Assembly: GCA_045602925.1 (NCBI GenBank)
Contig: JAZSCN010000021.1
Location: forward strand, 4,124-68,123
From: UBA7477 sp045602925
GTDB lineage: Bacteria; Bacillota; Clostridia; Oscillospirales; Ruminococcaceae
Direction: 5' to 3'
DNA: 64,000 nucleotides
Both the position numbers and the translations under genes were made by a program. Of this stretch, positions 1 through 6,146 are shown piece after piece. The notes under the pieces are model-generated. The model did not search any database, had not been told where the DNA came from, and was given only the letters and a program-made list of their open reading frames with translations. Position 1 is the first letter of the stretch. Every line of letters begins with the position of its first letter.

Positions 1-1975
1 TTGCCCTGTATGCAGGTCTTAAATCCCATTCTGCATTCCTTGTACGGATAAAGCTGTCATTACGCTTTGTAATTCCAAGGCTCAAGGCATATTCGTAAAC
101 CTCACCCTTTACAGAGGAGATTACGCAGCAGGTTGTCTTGTCAAAAACCTTTGCAACATGGTCAAGAAGTCTCTTCTGGTCTTCAACAGACGGCATAGGG
201 TTGTCTACCCACTCTGTGGTGTGCCATTCGCCGTAATTACCATAGGAGCAAATGCTGAAATACTCTACTCTTGGGTCACCATTATACTTTTCTGCAAGAG
301 CTGTGACAAAGTCTATGTAGGCATCTGTATATCCCGAATCCGACCATCTTGGTATCAAAAGCGGTACTGAGGTATCTTCGTTATCATATTTATAATATGT
401 GAGGTCTTTTCCTACGTTATATTTCGTGTATACCCACTCCGGAACAAAGTCATGCTCTGCGCCATAGTTATCATCAGAGCCTTTTGTGCTTGCATACGGG
501 AAGATTCTTATGCCGTAAGTCATTCCCTGCTCCTCACAAGCTTCGAGCACCTCATCTATAGCTGTGAAATCATATTCTCCCGGTGCAGTGCTTAAGTCCT
601 CCCAGAACAGTACGTCACTTACGATTGTAACTACATCCCAGGAGCAATTGCCGTAAAGTCCACCGATTCCGTAAGGATGCTCTCCTTCAATGAGCATATT
701 AGGGCCATATACGGTATTGACAAAGCCCTTATGTGGATTCTTGACCGGTCCGCCGAAAACCTCGGTTTCGTAGTAGATTGTATTAGGAGTATCGAAATTC
801 TCGTACGGGTCTTCCTTTGGCTCTTCAATTACAGGCTCGGCAAAAAGCTGATCGGCAACTATCTTGGCAACCTTATCTGCACCACGCGCGTTAAGGAAGA
901 TAGGATTACAATAGTAGGTAACAGCCAGCGCCCATTCACTTTCGAGGCAAAATTCAAGCCATGGGTTAAAGACATCAATAACGCTGACATTTTCAACCCT
1001 CGCGATATAATTAAGCTCGCTATTGAACCACTTTTCTTTAATGATAGGGTAGGTTAGGCAGTCGTCGTCTTCGCCCTGCTGAGTTACAAGGTAGACTCTC
1101 ATTCCCTTTTCTTTTGCCTGCCTTACCATATCCCTCATATTTTCAACATACTCGGTAGGGTCAGGAGAATTACTATTAACTGCCACGGCATCTCTATAGT
1201 CATTTATACCTATCGAAAGAAGGAGTATATCCCCTTCTCTTGCGTACTGCACAGCTGTCGGGAAAGCTGCATTTTTAAGTTGAGTCGAGTCAATGCTGTT
1301 GATACCTATATTTCTTATGTCGTACTCTTCGGTATCTATGTACTTATAAAGGAACTCGCCCCAGCCTCGTTCAGAATCTTCCGTTACATTATATCGTTTT
1401 GATACAGTTGAATCACCGGCAAGCCAGATTGTTGGCTTTAGGCTTTGCTCGGGAATCTGCTCAATTTCTAATGTAGATAGCGAAAAAGGTGTACCGGAAA
1501 TACCCGAACTTGGGTAAATCTGTAGCTGTCCGTCTGTAACAGGAATTGTGAAGGAATCCGTCGCATTATTACCCGTCAAGAAGAAAAGCTGTGATGTGCC
1601 CTCTGCAGTAATAGATGTAGAAACTACATCGCCGGTTACTACAGTAATCTTGTAATATCCATTAGGCAAATCGACCTTGAGATAATGATTCGGAACATTT
1701 GATAAAAACTGCACAGCATCAGAAAGTTCGTCTTTTCCACTTGATGTTACATTCTGCACAGCCTTAAGGTCAGCAAAGCCGTAGCCCTTGTCCTTGCTAT
1801 AGACTCCGTCCTTTGCAGAAAGACCTATGTACCCCTCAGCTGTTCCGAGTCCACCAAAGTCGAATTTGTAATGCACGAGCTCTTCGCTCTGTGGCTGTGC
1901 CTCGACTGAATAAGCAGTCGGGAGCATAGTAAAGAGCATCGCTAATGCGAGCATTACGCTCAGTAGTTTTTTCAC
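1..1975 (-). CDS. Secreted SGNH-hydrolase (CE12-like) fused to a TIM-barrel-like domain, 3' end outside window
   Basis: The frame is open from a GTG at 1975 to the left edge (658 codons), so the C-terminus is missing. GTG is preferred over the in-frame ATG at 1993 because GGGGAG sits 8 bases before it. A signal peptide comes first (MKKLLSVMLALAMLFTMLPT). Residues about 30-140 start with YKFDFGG and resemble the beta-sandwich found before rhamnogalacturonan acetylesterases. Residues about 180-380 are an SGNH fold with GDST (nucleophile Ser) and GIND. The last block reads CNPIFLNARGA where the family has DxxH-L-N-x-x-GA, so the catalytic Asp and His look replaced. Residues about 390-658 contain NPHKGFV and YGNYGEWH, resembling DUF4832-type barrel proteins. 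Likely extracellular; the substrate is unknown, with pectin or a plant glycan an inference only. Confidence 0.8.
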   Translation of the reverse strand, partial: MKKLLSVMLALAMLFTMLPTAYSVEAQPQSEELVHYKFDFGGLGTAEGYIGLSAKDGVYSKDKGYGFADLKAVQNVTSSGKDELSDAVQFLSNVPNHYLKVDLPNGYYKITVVTGDVVSTSITAEGTSQLFFLTGNNATDSFTIPVTDGQLQIYPSSGISGTPFSLSTLEIEQIPEQSLKPTIWLAGDSTVSKRYNVTEDSERGWGEFLYKYIDTEEYDIRNIGINSIDSTQLKNAAFPTAVQYAREGDILLLSIGINDYRDAVAVNSNSPDPTEYVENMRDMVRQAKEKGMRVYLVTQQGEDDDCLTYPIIKEKWFNSELNYIARVENVSVIDVFNPWLEFCLESEWALAVTYYCNPIFLNARGADKVAKIVADQLFAEPVIEEPKEDPYENFDTPNTIYYETEVFGGPVKNPHKGFVNTVYGPNMLIEGEHPYGIGGLYGNCSWDVVTIVSDVLFWEDLSTAPGEYDFTAIDEVLEACEEQGMTYGIRIFPYASTKGSDDNYGAEHDFVPEWVYTKYNVGKDLTYYKYDNEDTSVPLLIPRWSDSGYTDAYIDFVTALAEKYNGDPRVEYFSICSYGNYGEWHTTEWVDNPMPSVEDQKRLLDHVAKVFDKTTCCVISSVKGEVYEYALSLGITKRNDSFIRTRNAEWDLRPAYRA

Positions 1976-2172
1976 AAAAATTCTCCCCTTCATTTCTTTA
2001 CAGTGAATTAACAGACGTTTAAATATATTACTCTTCACCCTAGAAATTAAAATGGATTGTATCGTTTTAACCCATCTTTAGCGTCAATAATTCACTTAAT
2101 GGAATCATTATAGCACCACTGAATTTAAACTGCAAGCTTTGATAACGATTAAGGAAAAATATTTTTTCTGCA

Positions 2173-2212
2173 CTAAAAAATCCCCTTCTACACAAGCTGT
2201 GCAAAAGGGGAT
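2173..2212 (-). terminator. Intrinsic terminator after the response-regulator remnant
   Basis: Read on the minus strand, an ATCCCCTT/AAGGGGAT stem with an inner CACA/TGTG pairing is followed by TTTTTT. It lies just after the stop at 2218. Confidence 0.8.
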
Positions 2213-2217
2213 GTATT

Positions 2218-2769
2218 CTAGTCTGTGCCCATAAGCTGGGCGTTTGTTATCTCTGCCCAGGAATACTGCGACATATACTCGCCACGGTACAAATTGAGAT
2301 TATTGATTGGGTCTGAAAGGAAGCTGTAGTAGTCGCAAGCAACAGTATTCAGATTTATTGCGATGACGTTTCTGCCCTTTGTTATTGCGTCCTCTATGTC
2401 GTTTTCCTTGAGTATTGAGCGAAGGTCAGAGATAAGCGTTCTAAGGTGGGATTGCAGGGATTTACTGTCATCGCCGTCTTCCCACAGAACAGCCATAAGC
2501 TCGCCCATTGTGATGCTTGCTCCCCTTCTGTCGACGAGGTATGCTAAAAGCTCCTTTGTTTTTGCTCTGCGGAACAAAATCTGCTTCCCGTTTACAAAAA
2601 CCTCGAAGTTGCCAAAAGCTCTGACAAACAGCTTGTGCGACTTTATATCCGGGGTAATCGGATGCCTTAGCGACAGCATTTCCTCGTACACCTTCTCATA
2701 GGTAACCGGCTTCATAATATACCCTGACGAGCGAAGGCTGAGTGCCTCGACTCCGTATTCGCCAAAGCC
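2218..2769 (-). pseudogene. Response-regulator remnant: end of REC domain plus winged-helix (SARP-like) DNA-binding domain
   Basis: The frame opens at 2769 just after in-frame TAG and TGA, and first reads GFGEYGVEALSLRSSGYIMK followed by PVT. This is the last helix and conserved Lys-Pro of a receiver domain. An ATG at 2715 would give a 165-aa product starting MKPVTYEKV. The rest is a winged helix of the OmpR/SARP kind (FGNFEVFVNGK, TKELLAYLVDRRGA, LRTLISDLRS) ending with YRGEYMSQYSWAE, the usual layout of clostridial REC-wHTH regulators. The phosphoacceptor Asp and most of REC are gone. It could still yield an unregulated DNA-binding protein, but the SD before ATG 2715 is weak. The frame overlaps the receptor remnant upstream by about 70 bases. 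Confidence 0.75.
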
Positions 2770-3398
2770 CTATCAAAAATGCAAACAGCCCCAGCGCAAT
2801 AAGTCCCTGCGGAGATTTCTTTCTAAATAATCTAAGGAATCCAAAGCAGATAAACACAACGCTCATAAGCATACCAAAAATGCTCAGCACGATTTGTGGC
2901 ATATCCTCTCTTAGCTGATATGAATATATTCCCAGCTCAGAGCCTAGCAAAAATGTGGGAAGCCTATCTGCCTGGCTTTCATAGACAGGAACAATTTCTA
3001 TCAAAATCTCTTTTTTAAGGTCGCTGTTTTGCAAGTGTACCTTTACCCAGTTAAGACCTACTGTTTTTCCTATCTTATTTTCATCAGAAGGCATAAGAGA
3101 ATAGACAAGCTCTTCGCCTATCCACACCCTTACATACTGGTGTCTTGCATAAAATACAAGGTGCGGAGTGCTCTCGCCGTCGAACTTGTCAAAGGTCATT
3201 CTATACTCCTGCACGATGCCAAGAGGCATGCTATCATCCTCTCGCTCGCTCACCGTATATTCGAGCACCTCTCTGAAGTTGCCGCATTCACGGGATTCCT
3301 TAATCTCTATATTTTGCACTATACTCAGATACACCGCGATAGCTATAAGAAGTGCACCGACTATCAGTGGCGCGATTATAGAAAGCTTTTTTTGTCAT
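2696..3398 (-). pseudogene. Truncated and frameshifted 7TM-type membrane receptor remnant
   Basis: The natural start is the ATG at 3398 (AAAGGA 8 bases upstream), giving M-T-K-K, but a run of seven A (3387-3393) puts it out of frame. With six A it would continue LSIIAPLIVGALLIAIAVYL, a membrane anchor. The open frame then encodes an extracytoplasmic beta domain (about 150 aa, HQYVRVWIGEELVYSL) and a transmembrane segment (IVLSIFGMLMSVVFICFGFL). It resembles clostridial 7TM sensor proteins, which usually continue into GGDEF, HAMP or kinase parts. After FLIGLW the sequence becomes coding DNA of a response regulator in another frame, and translation stops at 2696. So it has lost its C-terminal half and carries an N-terminal frameshift. 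Not expected to be functional. Confidence 0.7.
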
Positions 3399-3483
3399 AC
3401 TCTTTGTCCTTTCAATTAAGGCTTTTATTTATTATACAACAAAGCCTCTTTCTTTGCAAGAAAATAATGCGAAAAATCGAAAT

Positions 3484-3531
3484 AAAAGCCGAATCGAACT
3501 AAGAATAGTCTCTTAATTAAATTCGGCTTTT
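3484..3531 (-). terminator. Terminator after peptide gene 1
   Basis: An 11-bp inverted repeat, AAAAGCCGAAT and ATTCGGCTTTT, ends in T-rich sequence on both strands. It lies between the stop at 3540 (minus strand) and the start region of the receptor remnant. Confidence 0.7.
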
Positions 3532-3539
3532 GTACATTT

Positions 3540-3842
3540 TTATCCAAATGGATTTTCTACAATATTGTCGCCCTGCTCATACGGGTCGCCGTCAGGCTCG
3601 GTTGAGATCTCTTCAGTTGTTGTCGTAGTCTCGTCTGTCGACGTTGTTTCAGAGACTGTAGTAGTCTCCTCAGTAGGCGTCGTTTCAGAAGCTGTAGTTG
3701 TTGTAACTGAAGCATCGTTGAGGATTTCCTCGTTGCCCTCAGTCTCGTCATTCTGATTGCCCTGTGCGATATCAGATGTAGTAATCACGTCGCAGAGCCT
3801 TAGCTCAATGATGTCGATTTCAGGGCATATATATTTTTTCAT
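3540..3842 (-). CDS. Short peptide 1 of the MKxYxxPExEI family with Thr/Glu-rich insert
   Basis: A 100-aa product of unknown function. It starts MKKYICPEIDIIELRLCDVI, then TTSDI, and ends YEQGDNIVENPFG. The two ends match the 43-aa peptide at 4047-4178; between them lies an insert rich in Thr, Glu and Ser (residues about 40-85). There is no signal peptide or membrane segment. AAGGAG lies 9 bases before the ATG. It has its own promoter and terminator, so it is a one-gene unit. The conserved N-terminus with a variable tail recalls RiPP precursors or small secreted-protein partners, but no modification enzyme or exporter is adjacent. Only one Cys pair is present. Confidence 0.75.
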   Translation of the reverse strand: MKKYICPEIDIIELRLCDVITTSDIAQGNQNDETEGNEEILNDASVTTTTASETTPTEETTTVSETTSTDETTTTTEEISTEPDGDPYEQGDNIVENPFG

Positions 3843-3894
3843 CGGAATCTTCTCCTTTGCATTTTCAATATTTTTGTCTTAATGCGTTGTATTT

Positions 3895-3923
3895 ATTGTA
3901 GCACCATACCACGATTTTAGCAA
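3895..3923 (-). promoter_or_regulatory. Sigma-A-type promoter of peptide gene 1
   Basis: On the minus strand TTGCTA is followed after 17 bases by TACAAT, about 50 bases before the start codon at 3842. Confidence 0.55.
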
Positions 3924-3984
3924 TAGCTATTTTTGAAAATTCTAAATCTTCCTTATTAGATTTCTTAATACCACTTTAACAACC

Positions 3985-4012
3985 AAGCCCCTGAGAGCTC
4001 TCAAGGGCTGTT
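3985..4012 (-). terminator. Possible terminator after peptide gene 2
   Basis: Palindromic AGCCC-TGAGAG-CTCTCA-GGGCT lies 35 bases past the stop of the 43-aa peptide. The following tract (TTGGTTGTT on the minus strand) is only partly U-rich. Confidence 0.45.
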
Positions 4013-4046
4013 TGTATGGTTTTATTTTGATTATCTAACAGGAAAA

Positions 4047-4178
4047 TCACGGGAAGAGAGTTCCGCCGTCTACAATGTTGTCGCCCGGCTCATACGGCTC
4101 TTCCTCGATGATATCAGATGTTCTTATAACATCGAGGATTCTTACAATTTCAAGCTCGGGGGATTTGTATTCCTTCAT
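4047..4178 (-). CDS. Short peptide 2 of the MKxYxxPExEI family (43 aa)
   Basis: The product starts MKEYKSPELEIVRILDVIRT, then SDI, and ends YEPGDNIVDGGTLFP. N-terminus, DVIxTSD and GDNIV match peptide 1. The ATG directly follows the TAA of the leucine-rich protein (TAAATG), and its Shine-Dalgarno GAGGAGG is inside the last codons of that gene, so the two are almost surely translationally coupled. No signal sequence. Function unknown; the coupling suggests it is made in step with the surface protein. Confidence 0.8.
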   Translation of the reverse strand: MKEYKSPELEIVRILDVIRTSDIIEEEPYEPGDNIVDGGTLFP

Positions 4179-5696
4179 TTACTTTTCCTCCTCTGGTTGC
4201 TCAGAAACATTTTCTGCATAGTAGTCAAGAAGTCCTTGTGCATAGGTCTTTGCTGACTCTGTTGCAGTATCGTCTAGTACTACTGCGGTTGCAATCTGAT
4301 AGATGTTTCTTGCACAGATCTGGTCATCGATTGACGTGTAGGTTACGCCATTAAGTTCATATTCTACAACAAGCTGAGTATATAAGTTATCCTTATAATT
4401 TTCTGCCTTGATGCCTGTGAACAGAATGTTCGAGATTTTCTGTCCGTTTACTTCTTCTACGTTTGTGCCTTCTACCTTATAGCAGAGGTTATCCTCGGAT
4501 AAGCCGTAGTTCCAGTACCATGATGTAATTTCTGCACCCTCCGGGAGATTTGCATCAATGATGTATCTGAATCTTATATCTGCTGTGTCGTAATTCTTTA
4601 ATACTCTGAGAGAGCCACCCTTGAAGGTTGCGACGTCAGGTATAGTGGATTCACCACAGTTTGCACACACACCATTTTCCCAAGCATGATCAGGCTTTGT
4701 TACAGGAATTCCACCGAAGGTGTCGCCGTCATAATTACATGGTACGTTGACTGTAGTTGCGGGTATATACCTAAAAGCATAAGTACCAATTTCAGGCGCC
4801 TCTGTGCCAAGGAAGTATATTTCAGAAAGATTGGAACAGGCATAAAATGCAGAATTACCGATTGAAGTCACGCTGTTTGGAATTTCTATAGAGGTTAGAC
4901 CGGACCAAGCAAATGCCCATTCTCCGATTGAAGTCACGCTGTCTGGAATTTCTACAGAGGTTAGAGATGAACAGCCAGAAAATGCACCATCTCCAATTGA
5001 AGTCACGCTGTCTGGAATTTCTACAGAGGTTAGAGATGTACAGGTATCAAATGCAGATTCTCCGACTGAAGTCACGCTGTTTGGAATTACTATAGAAGTT
5101 AGAGATGAGCATCGATTAAATGCAGAACTTCCAATTGAAGTCACGCTGTTTGGAATTTCTACAGAGGTTAGAGATGAGCATTCATAAAATGCATAAGTTT
5201 CGATTGAAGTCACGCTGTTTGGAATTTCTACAGAGGTTAGACCTGACCAAGCAAATGCATCTTCTCCGATTGAAGTTACGCTGTTTGGAATTTCTACAGA
5301 GGTTAGAGATAAGCAGTAATAAAATGCAAAACCTTCGATTGAAGTCACGCTGTCTGGAATTACTACAGAGGTTAGAGATGAGCAGCTGTTAAATGCATAG
5401 TTTCCAATTGAAGTAACACCATTTTCAATTACAGCTTTTGTAATCTTTCCTCTATAGCCATCCCATGGGATATTAGAACCAAACACATAATTCGCCATAG
5501 CACCATTACCCGAGATAGTGAGGGTGTAGGTAGGGTTCTCTGCGTCATCATTATTCTGAATCAGCGTCCATGTACAATCGCCGGTTATTCCGCTATCAAC
5601 AACAGTATCTGCCGCAAAAGCGGTCATCACACTTGTCGGTAGCATGCTGACTATCATCGCCAGCACCAAAAATAGGCTTAAAAATCTTTTTTTCAT
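4179..5696 (-). CDS. Secreted BspA-type leucine-rich-repeat protein
   Basis: 505 aa, starting at ATG 5696 behind GGAGGAG rather than at an upstream in-frame start. A signal peptide (MKKRFLSLFLVLAMIVSML, cleavage near AFAAD) precedes about ten LRR_5-type repeats of 22-23 residues (SLTSVEIPNSVTSIGxxAF, residues about 90-300). A short Cys-x-x-Cys stretch (CANCGES) follows, then a C-terminal beta-rich domain of about 140 aa and an acidic tail. There is no LPxTG, dockerin or SLH motif, so anchoring is unclear. BspA repeats usually mediate adhesion to host or polymer surfaces; that role is inferred here. Two promoters with TTGCAC elements lie upstream. The stop abuts the start of a 43-aa peptide gene. 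Confidence 0.88.
   Translation of the reverse strand: MKKRFLSLFLVLAMIVSMLPTSVMTAFAADTVVDSGITGDCTWTLIQNNDDAENPTYTLTISGNGAMANYVFGSNIPWDGYRGKITKAVIENGVTSIGNYAFNSCSSLTSVVIPDSVTSIEGFAFYYCLSLTSVEIPNSVTSIGEDAFAWSGLTSVEIPNSVTSIETYAFYECSSLTSVEIPNSVTSIGSSAFNRCSSLTSIVIPNSVTSVGESAFDTCTSLTSVEIPDSVTSIGDGAFSGCSSLTSVEIPDSVTSIGEWAFAWSGLTSIEIPNSVTSIGNSAFYACSNLSEIYFLGTEAPEIGTYAFRYIPATTVNVPCNYDGDTFGGIPVTKPDHAWENGVCANCGESTIPDVATFKGGSLRVLKNYDTADIRFRYIIDANLPEGAEITSWYWNYGLSEDNLCYKVEGTNVEEVNGQKISNILFTGIKAENYKDNLYTQLVVEYELNGVTYTSIDDQICARNIYQIATAVVLDDTATESAKTYAQGLLDYYAENVSEQPEEEK
4850..5420. repeat. Tandem 66-70-bp repeats coding for the LRR units
   Basis: The block GAAGTCACGCTGT recurs near 4866, 4929, 4998, 5067, 5137, 5206, 5275 (as GAAGTTACG) and 5341 with near-identical surroundings. 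Units are conserved at DNA level, which favours expansion or contraction by recombination. Confidence 0.85.
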
Positions 5697-5735
5697 ATAG
5701 ACTCCTCCATTGTTTATTTCGTTTTTCCCCAGAAC

Positions 5736-5767
5736 ATTATAGCATAAGAGGTGCAAAAATAGTGCAA
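5736..5767 (-). promoter_or_regulatory. TTGCAC-direct-repeat promoter, proximal to the LRR gene
   Basis: On the minus strand TTGCAC, 5 bases, TTGCAC, 9 bases, TATAAT. There is no -35 at 17 bases; two hexamers 11 bases apart replace it. The same layout is found at 37974-38005. Confidence 0.55.
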
Positions 5768-5850
5768 CAAAATTCAAATTATTAAAAAAACATACATTTT
5801 CAGCGAATTTGACAAATTTCCCTCTTCGCTTTTGTTGAATATTTCAAATC

Positions 5851-5871
5851 ATTATAGCATAAGAAGTGCAA
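5851..5871 (-). promoter_or_regulatory. Second TTGCAC-type promoter upstream of the LRR gene
   Basis: A single TTGCAC lies 9 bases before TATAAT (minus strand), with flanks matching the other two copies (TTTGTTGCACTT, TGCTATAATG). Confidence 0.45.
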
Positions 5872-5950
5872 CAAATTGCCACCTGTTCTCAAAAAAATCG
5901 TTGTCAAGTTGCATAAAGCTTCAAGCGAATTTTTGTGCAAGATTTTTGCA

Positions 5951-5987
5951 ATAAAAAGCAGACTCGGAATTTCTTCCAAATCTGCTC
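5951..5987 (-). terminator. Terminator after peptide gene 3
   Basis: AGCAGA/TCTGCT arms with partly paired interior, followed by TTTTTATT on the minus strand, 24 bases past the stop at 6011. It separates this unit from the LRR gene. Confidence 0.65.
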
Positions 5988-6010
5988 TTAAATCTCATTA
6001 AATCACAGCT

Positions 6011-6130
6011 CTATTCAATCGGAATAGCGTCTGTTTCATCTTCGTCGGGGTCGATTGTGATACTCTCTGTAATTATATCTAAGCCACCGAGCTTTATAAT
6101 TTCTAAAAATGGTGTTTCGTATATCTTCAT
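6011..6130 (-). CDS. Short peptide 3 of the MKxYxxPExEI family (39 aa)
   Basis: The product starts MKIYETPFLEIIKLGGLDII, then TES, and ends with an acidic tail (DPDEDETDAIPIE). The N-terminal pattern MKxYxxPxxEI and the DxIT motif match peptides 1 and 2; the GDNIV end is absent. AAAGGA lies 8 bases upstream. It begins 16 bases past the stop of the beta-helix protein, so it is probably the second gene of that unit. No signal peptide, function unknown. Confidence 0.72.
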   Translation of the reverse strand: MKIYETPFLEIIKLGGLDIITESITIDPDEDETDAIPIE

Positions 6131-6146
6131 TTTGTTGTCCTTTCCA

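Noticed and set aside
4913..5392. Plus-strand frames with repeated RLKSRCLEFLQRLEM
   Set aside because: Exact antisense of the LRR repeats; they exist only because the units repeat. No ribosome sites.
4850..5420. CRISPR-like array from regular spacing
   Set aside because: The repeats are translated LRR units in one frame with no unique spacers; no cas gene is nearby.
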